Source: Streptosporangiaceae bacterium (lineage in GTDB: Bacteria > Actinomycetota > Actinomycetes > Streptosporangiales > Streptosporangiaceae). Taken from it: DNA of 40,731 nt. The DNA lies in NCBI GenBank assembly GCA_025934635.1, contig JAICWX010000044.1, forward strand, positions 1 to 40,731, read 5' to 3'. This document shows, one piece after another, positions 18,240 to 25,220 of the stretch. The notes under the pieces were generated by a model. The model made no database searches. It saw only the letters and a list, made by a program, of their open reading frames with translations, and was not told the origin of the DNA. Position 1 is the stretch's first letter. Every line of letters starts with the position of its first letter. The translations under genes were made by a program, and so were the position numbers.

Positions 18240-20027
18240 ATGCCAGACTTCGACGACGGCCTCGCCGAGACCGAACTTCCCGCCGGGCGGGTAGAAACCG
18301 ACGTGCTGATCGTGGGCTCCGGGCCGGCCGGCGGCGCGGCCGCGCTGTGCCTGTCGAGCCTCGGCATCGGCAACATCATGATCACCAAGTACCGCTGGAC
18401 GGCCAACACGCCGCGGGCGCACATCACCAACCAGCGGGCCATGGAGATCTTCCGCGATCTCGGCATCGAGGCGCAGGTGCTGGCCGACGCCACCCCGCAC
18501 GAGCTGGTCGGCGACACCGTGTTCTGCACCTCGATCGCCGGCGAGGAGATCGGCCGCATCCGCACCTGGGGCACGCACCCGGCCCGCGAGGCCGACTACC
18601 AGCTGGCCTCACCCTGCCTGATCTGCGACATCCCGCAGACCTACCTGGAACCGATCCTGGTCAGGAACGCGGCCGCGCGCGGCACCCAGGCGCGGTTCTC
18701 CACCGAGTACCTCTCGCATACGCAGGACGCCGACGGGGTCGACGTGCGGGTCCGGGACCGGCTGACCGGCGCGGTCTACACGATCCGGGCCAAGTACCTG
18801 ATCGGCGCGGACGGGGCCCGCTCGATGGTCGCCGCCGACATCGGGCTGCCGATGGAGGGCCAGATGGACATCGCCGGCTCGATGAACATCACCTTCAAGG
18901 CCGACATCTCGGCCCTGGTGGGGCACCGGCCCTCGGTGCTGTACTGGGTGATCCAGCCCGGGTCCAACATCGGCGGGATCGGCACCGGCCTGGTCCGGAT
19001 GATCCGGCCGTGGCACGAGTGGCTCATCGTGTGGGGCTACGACATCAGCGGGCCGCCGCCGGTGGTGGACGAGCAGGCCGCCACCGCGATCGTCCGCGGC
19101 CTGGTCGGCCTGCCCGACCTGAAGGTCGAGATCACCGGCACCTCGCTGTGGGGCAACAACGAGCTGTACGCCACCCACCTGCAGGCAGGACGGGTGTTTT
19201 GTGCGGGAGACGCGGTGCACCGGCACCCGCCGAGCAACGGGCTGGGGTCCAATACCTCGGTCCAGGATGCCTACAACCTGGCCTGGAAGCTGGCGGCGGT
19301 GCTGCGCGGGCAGGCCTCTCCTTCGCTGCTCGAGACGTACTCGGCCGAGCGGGCACCGGTGGCGCGGCAGATCGTGCTGCGGGCTAATCAGTCGAGCCGG
19401 GAGTTCGGTCAGTTCTTCGACGCGCTGGGGATGACCGGGGCGGCATCGGAAGCGGAGATGATGGCCCAGATCGAGGAGCGCAAGGACGATACGCCGCGGG
19501 GCGCGGCCAAGCGGGCCGCGCTGGTCGAGGCGATGGAGCTGAAGAACTACGAGTTCAACGCGCACGGGGTGGAGATGGGGCAGTTCTACGCTTCGTCGGC
19601 CGTGGTGTCCGACGGGTCGGTGCGGCCCGCGCCCGCGCGGGACCCGGAGCTTTACTACCAGCCGTCGACCGTGCCCGGGGCCCGGCTGCCGCACGTGTGG
19701 GTCGGGGACAGCACCCGCAAGCTGTCCACCCTGGACCTGGCTCCGTACGACCGGTTCACGCTGATCACCGGGATCGCGGGGTCGGCCTGGGTCGCCGCCT
19801 GTGCCGCGGTCGCTGCTGATCTCGGCGTGCCGCTCGAGGCGGTGGTCATCGGGCCGGGGCGCCCGGTGACTGACATCTACTACGACTGGGCGCGGATCCG
19901 GGAGGTCGCGGAGGAGGGCGCGCTGCTGGTCCGGCCGGACAAGCACATCGGCTGGCGGTCGATGGGCCTGCCGGACGATCCGGCGGCGGCGCTGCGCTCG
20001 GCGCTGGTTTCCCTGCTCGGCCGGTGA
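18240..20027 (+). CDS. FAD-dependent phenol hydroxylase (TfdB/PheA type)
   Basis: Class A flavoprotein monooxygenase of about 595 residues that should hydroxylate a phenolic ring using NAD(P)H and O2. The Rossmann GSGPAG lies at 26-31, the DG motif at Asp191-Gly192 in LIGADGARS and the GD motif at Gly323-Asp324 in FCAGDAVHRHPPSNGLG. The C-terminal thioredoxin-like domain is present (LPHVWVGDSTRKLSTLDL). The segment TPRAHITNQRAMEIFRDLG and the overall length match 2,4-dichlorophenol 6-monooxygenase-like enzymes. The start is ATG 18240 with the in-frame upstream extension rejected. The AraC gene upstream suggests inducible aromatic degradation. Confidence 0.9.
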   Translation: MPDFDDGLAETELPAGRVETDVLIVGSGPAGGAAALCLSSLGIGNIMITKYRWTANTPRAHITNQRAMEIFRDLGIEAQVLADATPHELVGDTVFCTSIAGEEIGRIRTWGTHPAREADYQLASPCLICDIPQTYLEPILVRNAAARGTQARFSTEYLSHTQDADGVDVRVRDRLTGAVYTIRAKYLIGADGARSMVAADIGLPMEGQMDIAGSMNITFKADISALVGHRPSVLYWVIQPGSNIGGIGTGLVRMIRPWHEWLIVWGYDISGPPPVVDEQAATAIVRGLVGLPDLKVEITGTSLWGNNELYATHLQAGRVFCAGDAVHRHPPSNGLGSNTSVQDAYNLAWKLAAVLRGQASPSLLETYSAERAPVARQIVLRANQSSREFGQFFDALGMTGAASEAEMMAQIEERKDDTPRGAAKRAALVEAMELKNYEFNAHGVEMGQFYASSAVVSDGSVRPAPARDPELYYQPSTVPGARLPHVWVGDSTRKLSTLDLAPYDRFTLITGIAGSAWVAACAAVAADLGVPLEAVVIGPGRPVTDIYYDWARIREVAEEGALLVRPDKHIGWRSMGLPDDPAAALRSALVSLLGR

Positions 20028-20044
20028 GCTTTTCAGGCGGCTGG

Positions 20045-20232
20045 TGACCGTGATTTTGGCCAGCGAGGGCTCTTCGCGCTGGCTGACGAAGCGCCCGTTC
20101 TCGTCGACCAGGAGCCAGCGGCGGTCGCCCCGCCAGGCCCTGCGGCTCGACGCGGGACTCGCCAAGGTCCACGGCGCGGGCGGCCTTCACCGGGTAGATG
20201 TGGATCGAGGCGAGGCGGGTGGCTGGCGGCAC
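20045..20232 (-). pseudogene. MOSC-domain protein, 5' remnant with one-base frameshift
   Basis: A GTG start at 20232 opens a frame reading LASIHIYPVKAARAVDL and VEPQGLAG, the hallmark N terminus of MOSC-domain (YiiM/MOCO-sulfurase C-terminal-like) proteins. After LAG the homology moves to another frame: GDRRWLLVDENGRFVSQRE and then PSLAKITVT. An extra base in the four-C run at 20128-20131 would explain the shift. Only about 60 residues remain; the rest of the gene is gone, and the FAD monooxygenase stop codon follows within 20 bases. It is a truncated, frameshifted relic. Confidence 0.7.
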
Positions 20233-20257
20233 CCTTCCGACGGTACCTCCCGAGACC

Positions 20258-20797
20258 TCAGGCGGCGGATCTCAGGCCGGAGGTGACGAGGGTGCCGAGC
20301 TGGCTCCGGGACAGGCCGGCCGCGCCGATCACCAGGTCCTGGCGTGCTTCCTTGATGACCACGGTGCTTCCCGCCTTGGGGGGTGTGTACCCGGGCGGGG
20401 CGATGAACATGAGGATGCAGACGCCGGACGTGACGGCCGCGACCTCCTCGGTGACGCTGCCGGCGGGCGGCTGGGTCGCCGCGGCGCAGGGGGCGGCGTC
20501 GGTGCCGCTGGGATGGTACTGGCCGGGCAGCGTCAGGGTGTAGGTGCCGAGGCGCAGCGCAGTTTCGGCCGGGCCCGCCTTGGCCGGGGCGCCGCCGGAG
20601 GTGCTGGCGATCCCGATCGGCACGCCGATGCCGGCGAAGACCACGAACAGGCCGCAGACGCCGGCGAAGCGGAGCCGGCGGACCTTTCGGTGCCGCGCGA
20701 TGACCAGATGGGCTAGCTCGTCCCGCGGCGCGACGTCATCGAGCTCGCTCATCAGCGCGAGCCTGAGGTTGAATTCGTCGTCAGCCTGGATGGACAC
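20258..20797 (-). CDS. Putative anti-sigma factor / membrane protein paired with an ECF sigma factor
   Basis: About 179 residues: a short cytoplasmic N terminus containing VAPRDELAHLVIARHRKVRR, one membrane segment (LRFAGVCGLFVVFAGIGVPI, about 42-64), and an extracytoplasmic part with two cysteines. Its start overlaps the sigma factor gene by 17 bases. That position is typical of a membrane-anchored partner that holds an ECF sigma factor. No HxxxCxxC zinc motif is present, so it is not a classic ZAS anti-sigma, and direct evidence of sigma binding is lacking. Confidence 0.7.
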   Translation of the reverse strand: MSIQADDEFNLRLALMSELDDVAPRDELAHLVIARHRKVRRLRFAGVCGLFVVFAGIGVPIGIASTSGGAPAKAGPAETALRLGTYTLTLPGQYHPSGTDAAPCAAATQPPAGSVTEEVAAVTSGVCILMFIAPPGYTPPKAGSTVVIKEARQDLVIGAAGLSRSQLGTLVTSGLRSAA

Positions 20798-21332
20798 GGC
20801 GCACCTTCTTGTCTCCGTATTCGGCGTATTCGGCGGACAGCAGCATCCGCAGCTGGTCGAGCCCCCGGCTGGCCGCCGACTTCACGGTGCCCTCGGCGAT
20901 GCCGAGCGCCTTGGCGGTATCGGCCACCGAGGCGTCCATGAGGTAGCGGAACACCAGCACCTCGCGCTGGACGTCGGGCAGCCGGCGCAGCACGCGGACC
21001 AGCACGTGGCGGCGGTCGGCGGCCTCGGCGAACGACATGACCACCGCGTTCGGCCCGGCGTCGTCGATGACGCCCGGTACCTCCGGGTGCCGCTTGGCGT
21101 GCCGCCAGCGCTCCCGGCACACGTTGACCAGCACCGTCCGGCTGTAGGCCTCGGGCGCCTCCCGGGCCCGGTCCCAGCGCCGGAACGTCCGCAGCAGCGT
21201 CAGCTGCAAGGCGTCCTCGGCTTCCTCCCGCGAGCTGAGCAGCACGAGGGCCGCCCGCAGCAGCATCGCCGATGCCCGCGTGACGAATTCGGTGAACTCC
21301 GCCTCGCGGTCGGCACCTCGCGCCAATCTCAC
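20781..21332 (-). CDS. RNA polymerase ECF sigma factor (SigE family)
   Basis: About 183 residues. Region 2 contains FVTRASAMLLRAALVLLSSR, AEDALQLTLLRTFRRW and AYSRTVLVNVCRERWR. Region 4 has LPDVQREVLVFRYLMDASVA followed by the helix-turn-helix DTAKALGIAEGTVKSAASRG. This is the actinobacterial SigE-family pattern. The predicted start is GTG 21332, without a strong ribosome-binding site. It overlaps the putative anti-sigma gene by 17 bases and lies 53 bases downstream of secY on the same strand. The signal it responds to is unknown. Confidence 0.92.
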   Translation of the reverse strand: MRLARGADREAEFTEFVTRASAMLLRAALVLLSSREEAEDALQLTLLRTFRRWDRAREAPEAYSRTVLVNVCRERWRHAKRHPEVPGVIDDAGPNAVVMSFAEAADRRHVLVRVLRRLPDVQREVLVFRYLMDASVADTAKALGIAEGTVKSAASRGLDQLRMLLSAEYAEYGDKKVRRVHPG

Positions 21333-21385
21333 GACACGTTCAATGCCGCCGGGCGCTCGGTGGTTCCCTCGGATCCGAGAATTTT

Positions 21386-22837
21386 CTACACGGGTATTTT
21401 CCGTGCGGTCTCGTTTACGGGTTTTTTGGCGGCCTCTTTTTGGGCGCCCTCTTTCTGGGCGCCCTCGCTCGCGGGCTTGGTCGCGGGCTGGCTGGCTTGC
21501 TGGCGGACGAAGCCCTTGTAGCTGTGCTGGTGCAGCTGGCTCTCGATCTGCTTGACGGTGTCGAGCCCGACGCCGACCACGATCAGCAGGCTCGTCCCGC
21601 TGAACGCGAGCTGGCTGCTGACGTGGAGCGCGCCCAGCGCGACCAGCGGGAGCAGCGCGATCGCGGCCAGGTAGACCGACCCGGCCGCGGTCAGCCGGCT
21701 GAGCACGTAGTTCAGGTAGCCGGCGGTGGCCGGGCCGGGCCGCAGCCCGGGCACGAAGCCGCCGTACTTCTGCATGTTGCCCGCCACCTCGGTGGGGTTG
21801 AACGTGATCGACACGTAGAACCAGGTGAAGCCCAGGATCAGCAGGAAGTACAGGATGTAGTAGAGCGGGAAGGCGCCGGTGCCGGGTACCAGGTAGCGGT
21901 CCACCCAGGCGATCCAGCCCTGGTTCGAGTTACCGAGCAGCGACGCGGCGGTCTGCGGCAGGAAGAGCAGCGACGAGGCGAAGATGACCGGGACCACGCC
22001 GGCCTGGTTGACCTTCAGCGGGATGTACGTGGTGGCGCCGCCGTAGACCCGGCGCCCGGTGATCCGCTTGGCGTACTGGACCGGGATCCGCCGCTGGGCC
22101 TGCTCGATGAAGACCACGCCCGCGACCAGGACGATGATCACCACGGCCAGCACCGCCGTCATCGCGATGCCCTTGGTCAGGTAGACCTGCTCGACGCCGC
22201 CGAAGATGCCGGCCACCACGCTGGTGAAGATCATCACCGACATGCCGTTGCCGATGCCGCGGTCGGTGATCAGCTCGCCCATCCACATGATCACGGCGGT
22301 GCCCGCGACCATCGTGATCATCATGGTGGCGATGGTGAAGACGGTGGGGTGCGGGATGATCGGGTGGTCGGTGGCCGAGCAGGACGAGCCGGAGAACAGG
22401 CTCCCCGAGCGGGCCGCCTGCACGTAGGTGGCGGCGATCAGGACGGCCAGCCCCACCGTGAGGTACCGGGTGTACTGGGTGATCTTGGCCTGGCCGGCGT
22501 GGCCCTCGTCCTTGAGCGTGTGCAGCCGCGGGATGACTTCGGTGAGCAGCTGCAGGATGATGCTGGAGGTGATGTAGGGCATGATGCTCAGCGCGAACAC
22601 CGTGATGTGCAGCAGCGAGCCGCCGCTGAACAGGTTGAGCATGGCGTAAAGGTCCGCCGCGGCCCCCGGGTGGGCGGTCGCCAGGCCGGAGCAGTAGCGC
22701 ACGTTGGCGGTCGAGATGCCCGGCGCGGGCAGCGACGCGCCGAACCGGTACAGCACGATGATGCCGAAGGTGAACAACAGCTTCTTGCGCAGATCGGGAG
22801 TACGGAACGCCTGAGCGAACATCGCGAGCTTGGCCAC
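21386..22837 (-). CDS. secY: Preprotein translocase subunit SecY, solitary copy
   Basis: Central channel protein of the Sec translocon, about 483 residues with ten hydrophobic segments. Conserved regions include FTFGIIVLYRFGASLPAPGI, PYITSSIILQLL, the RGIGNGMSVMIF segment, KVNQAGVVPVIFASSLL and FNPTEVAGNMQKYGGFVPGL. A C-terminal tail of about 35 residues after GFVRQ, rich in EGAQKE repeats and Lys/Ala, is unusual. GTG 22837 is preceded by AAGGA. No ribosomal protein genes, map or infA lie beside it, so it is outside the usual spc operon and probably a second secY. An adenylate kinase remnant lies 1.8 kb away. Confidence 0.92.
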   Translation of the reverse strand: MAKLAMFAQAFRTPDLRKKLLFTFGIIVLYRFGASLPAPGISTANVRYCSGLATAHPGAAADLYAMLNLFSGGSLLHITVFALSIMPYITSSIILQLLTEVIPRLHTLKDEGHAGQAKITQYTRYLTVGLAVLIAATYVQAARSGSLFSGSSCSATDHPIIPHPTVFTIATMMITMVAGTAVIMWMGELITDRGIGNGMSVMIFTSVVAGIFGGVEQVYLTKGIAMTAVLAVVIIVLVAGVVFIEQAQRRIPVQYAKRITGRRVYGGATTYIPLKVNQAGVVPVIFASSLLFLPQTAASLLGNSNQGWIAWVDRYLVPGTGAFPLYYILYFLLILGFTWFYVSITFNPTEVAGNMQKYGGFVPGLRPGPATAGYLNYVLSRLTAAGSVYLAAIALLPLVALGALHVSSQLAFSGTSLLIVVGVGLDTVKQIESQLHQHSYKGFVRQQASQPATKPASEGAQKEGAQKEAAKKPVNETARKIPV

Positions 22838-22892
22838 GGGTCCTTAAATGCCGTTGGCGTGGCCGCCGTTCCGGAGTGTGGCGTTCGTCTCG

Positions 22893-23768
22893 TTAGCCGA
22901 ACTGCACCGAGCGGCGGGCCATGCCGAGCCAGAAGCCCTCGATGACGGCCCGCTGGGTGCCGAGTTCGTCCGCGGCCGCGCCGAGCGTGACGAACAGCGG
23001 GGCGAAGTGCTCGGTGCGCGGGTGGGCCAGGCGGCCGCCCGGGGCCTTGCGCTCGAAGTCGAGCAGCGCGTCGACGTTGGCCGCCTCCAGGGTCCGGCGG
23101 CCCCAGTCGTCGAACTCCTTCATGACCGGGGAGACGAGGTTGTCGTCGCCGGTGATGGCGCGCAGGTTGTGGGTGAAAAAGCCGCTGCCGATGATCAGCA
23201 CGCCCTCGTCGCGCAGCGGGGCCAGCTTGCGGCCGATCTCCATCAGCCGGACCGGGTCCAGGCTGGGCATCGAGATCTGCAGCACGGGCACGTCCGCGTC
23301 CGGGTACATCTCGACCAGCGGGACGTAGGCGCCGTGGTCCAGGCCTCGTTGCGGGACGTCGAGTACCGGGGTGGCCGGCGAGCGCAGCAGCTTGCGGACC
23401 TTATCCGCCAGCTCGGGGGCGCCGGGCGCGGCGTAGGTGACCTGGTAGTAGTGCTCAGGGAAGCCCCAGAAGTCGTAGACGAGCGGCACCGTGGTGGTGG
23501 CGCCCAGGGCCAGCGGCGCCTCTTCCCAGTGGGCCGAGATCATCAAGATGGCCGTCGGCTTGGGCAGGTTTTGCGACCACGCGGCTAGTTCTTCCGGCCA
23601 GGTCGCGTGGTCCGCCAGCGGCGGAGCGCCGTGCGAGAGGTAGAGCGCGGGCATCCTGGCCGCGGCCTGGGTGCTTTCCGCAGCCTGGGTGCTTTCCGCG
23701 GGCTGGGTGCTCTCCGCGGGCTCCATGCTTTCTGCGGGCTCCGTGCCTTCCACGCCTTGCCCGGTCAT
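22893..23768 (-). CDS. Class III extradiol dioxygenase-family protein (DODA/LigB type)
   Basis: About 291 residues, resembling 4,5-DOPA dioxygenase / YgiD proteins. Likely metal ligands are His46 in LSHGAPP, His80 in SAHWEE and His254 in TEHFAPL; His145 in DHGAYVPL is the usual catalytic-region His. The core starts around residue 39. The first 38 residues are a low-complexity AESTQA-type extension encoded by five 18-base repeats. GGAGGG lies just upstream of ATG 23768, which supports translation of the extension; an internal ATG at 23654 is the alternative. It is divergent from a MarR gene that probably controls it. Ring cleavage of a catechol-type substrate is expected from the family. Confidence 0.88.
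   Translation of the reverse strand: MTGQGVEGTEPAESMEPAESTQPAESTQAAESTQAAARMPALYLSHGAPPLADHATWPEELAAWSQNLPKPTAILMISAHWEEAPLALGATTTVPLVYDFWGFPEHYYQVTYAAPGAPELADKVRKLLRSPATPVLDVPQRGLDHGAYVPLVEMYPDADVPVLQISMPSLDPVRLMEIGRKLAPLRDEGVLIIGSGFFTHNLRAITGDDNLVSPVMKEFDDWGRRTLEAANVDALLDFERKAPGGRLAHPRTEHFAPLFVTLGAAADELGTQRAVIEGFWLGMARRSVQFG
23665..23754 (-). repeat. Five 18-bp tandem repeats inside the dioxygenase gene
   Basis: The 18-base unit begins GCCTGGGTGCTTTCCGCA (plus strand) and is repeated five times without gaps at 23665, 23683, 23701, 23719 and 23737, with increasing divergence. It encodes the six-residue repeat AESTQA/AESTQP/AESMEP in the N-terminal extension. Copy number may vary between strains by slippage. 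Confidence 0.8.
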
Positions 23769-23834
23769 GACGCCCTCCGTGCTTCCCCGCCAGGCCTCTG
23801 GCCTAGTTGTTTCCCAGCCAGCTCTCTGATCTAG

Positions 23835-23886
23835 TTCAAATTTGAATTACTCTTGCGGGAGACTAGCACGATGGTTCAAATTTGTA
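23835..23886. promoter_or_regulatory. Two MarR-type operator palindromes 40 bp apart
   Basis: TTCAAATTTGAA (23835-23846) is a perfect 12-base palindrome. TTCAAATTTGTA (23875-23886) repeats it with one change, exactly 40 bases (about four helical turns) away. Both lie between the divergent dioxygenase and MarR genes, where DNA this AT-rich stands out. The second site ends 23 bases before the MarR start codon. They are likely binding sites for the MarR protein, blocking both promoters. Confidence 0.75.
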
Positions 23887-23909
23887 CAACTGGCGGTAGG
23901 GTGGTCTCC

Positions 23910-24371
23910 ATGGACGCGGTGACGTGGCTGGACGAGGACGAGATGCGGGCCTGGCACGCCTTCCTGGCCGCGGGGTCGCTGATCGACCGGCTCCTCGACG
24001 CCCAGCTCAAGGACGCCATCGGGCTGTCCCACCCGCAGTACGAGATCCTGGTCCGGCTGGCTGACGCCCCGGACGGCGAGCTGCGCATGACCGAGCTCGC
24101 CGACACCCTGCTGTCCTCCAAGAGCGGCCTGACCTACCAGGTCACCCAGCTGGAGAAGGCGGGCCTGGTGGCCCGCCGGTCCTGCCCCTCCGACGTCCGC
24201 GGCGTCCTCGCCGTCCTCACCGAGGCCGGCCGCCGCCGCCTCGAGCAGGCCGCCCCCGGCCACGTCGCCCTGGTCCGCGAGCTGCTCATCGACGTCCTCA
24301 CCCCGGACCAGCTCGCCGTCCTGGCCGACGCCCTCGGCGAGGTAAGCCGCCGCGCCGCCACCCGCACCTGA
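23910..24371 (+). CDS. MarR-family transcriptional regulator
   Basis: About 153 residues with the MarR winged helix-turn-helix: SHPQYEILVRLADAPDGELR, then MTELADTLLSSKSGLTYQVT as recognition helix, QLEKAGLVARRSCPSDVRG as the wing, and VLTEAGRRRLEQA leading to the C-terminal dimerisation helices. ATG 23910 was chosen since GGTGG precedes it and because the alternative start (23853) would place the second operator inside the gene. It is divergent from the DODA-type dioxygenase, its probable target. MarR proteins often sense phenolic ligands. Confidence 0.92.
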   Translation: MDAVTWLDEDEMRAWHAFLAAGSLIDRLLDAQLKDAIGLSHPQYEILVRLADAPDGELRMTELADTLLSSKSGLTYQVTQLEKAGLVARRSCPSDVRGVLAVLTEAGRRRLEQAAPGHVALVRELLIDVLTPDQLAVLADALGEVSRRAATRT

Positions 24372-24392
24372 CCGCGCCAGTCCTAGGAAGCC

Positions 24393-24435
24393 GGCCCGGC
24401 TCGCCCCGGCCCGGCTCGCCCGGCCCGGCTCGCCC
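24393..24435. repeat. Three GC-rich 14-15-bp tandem repeats
   Basis: GGCCCGGCTCGCCC(C) occurs three times in a row at 24393, 24408 and 24422, directly after the MarR gene. No coding function is apparent. Confidence 0.7.
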
Positions 24436-24515
24436 GCACTAGAAGGCCACGCGGGACAGATGATGCTCGCGGTGCGCCCGGTGACAGCTACGCCAGCCCG
24501 CTCCCCGGGCGCCAA

Positions 24516-24571
24516 CGACATGGATGCCACATCGATGTCGCTGGAACGACATCAATGCTCCATCGATGTCG
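24516..24571. repeat. Two palindromic repeat elements in tandem (copies 2 and 3)
   Basis: Unit one is CGACATGGATG, CCA, CATCGATGTCG (24516-24540). Unit two is CGACATCAATG, CTC, CATCGATGTCG (24547-24571). Each has 11-base arms with one or two mismatches and a 3-base loop, and the units are 31 bases apart. The same architecture is seen at 147-171. The block sits in the gene-poor stretch after the MarR gene. It may be an interspersed palindromic element or a paired recognition site. Confidence 0.6.
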
Positions 24572-24616
24572 CGGCAGCCACGGCACCTGCGATGGATGCT
24601 CCGGGCGGCTGGCCCC

Positions 24617-24802
24617 CGGGCCGACGATCAGCGACAGGAAACCGCGGACCGGCGGCTGCGGAATTTCGAGGTCGAGACGATACCGCTCATTACCCATTAC
24701 CGGGCACGCGGCGAACTCGAGGTCATCGACTCGACGCAGGATGAAGCGGACGTTCACGACGAGCTCATCGCACGCGTAGCCGCCAGATGCACGCGGGAGT
24801 GA
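24617..24802 (+). pseudogene. adk: Adenylate kinase 3' remnant
   Basis: The in-frame peptide RADDQRQETADRRLRNFEVE continuing TIPLITHYRARGELEVIDS and ending near VHDELIARVAA matches the C-terminal end of adenylate kinases (R-x-DD-x-x-x-T-x-x-x-RL, then TxPLIxxYRxRGxLxxxD). Only about 60 residues remain; the P-loop and nucleotide-binding half are absent, and the upstream sequence holds palindromic repeats instead. It ends in TGA at 24800. In actinobacteria adk normally follows secY, and a solitary secY is 1.8 kb away on the other strand, which suggests a shared, rearranged origin. Confidence 0.65.
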
Positions 24803-25220
24803 GATCCCCCTAGCCATGATTCCGGCCACCGGCCATCCTAATGATCATGGTTAGCAGGAAAAGAGCAGGTTAGGCGCATTCCTGATCATTTTTCCTGATG
24901 CCGCGCTATCGCCTTCCGTCACCGCGAAAATACCGTTAATATTGTCCTTGGCATCTGCAGCGGCACCGAACCGCGGCGGAAAGTTGATCATCAGGTGAAA
25001 AGCAGTTCAGGGCAGCAAGGGTACTCACGGACCGAGGGAACATGCTGCGAGCCGCCAGGGCATCACCGCCCCCAGCGGGGGACAACTCTTTTCATCGCAT
25101 GCCACCGCCGCCAGCACCCGCTACCGGCCTTCGGTGGTGCGAGAAACCTCTTGACGCAGCTGTGGACAGTGCGCGCCGGCTGGGGAGGCGACTGGCGTGA
25201 TATTCCTGGGGGGAAATTAG
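24803..25220. other. AT-richer gene-free leader before the toroid/HIT/deaminase operon
   Basis: About 420 bases with no supported gene. Parts are much more AT-rich than the rest of the window, for example around 24880-24900 and 24926-24945. TGATCA occurs three times (24842, 24883, 24985). A possible -35-like TTGACG lies at 25151 without a good -10 at normal spacing. The stretch probably holds the promoter of the downstream operon and may mark the left edge of transferred DNA. Confidence 0.45.

Noticed and set aside
21440..22945. Plus-strand frame opposite secY
   Set aside because: Antisense shadow: His/Asp/Arg/Gly-rich with no domain; secY is unmistakable on the other strand.
24516..24571. 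CRISPR-like array
   Set aside because: Only two short dyads with a 6-base gap; no spacers and no cas genes.
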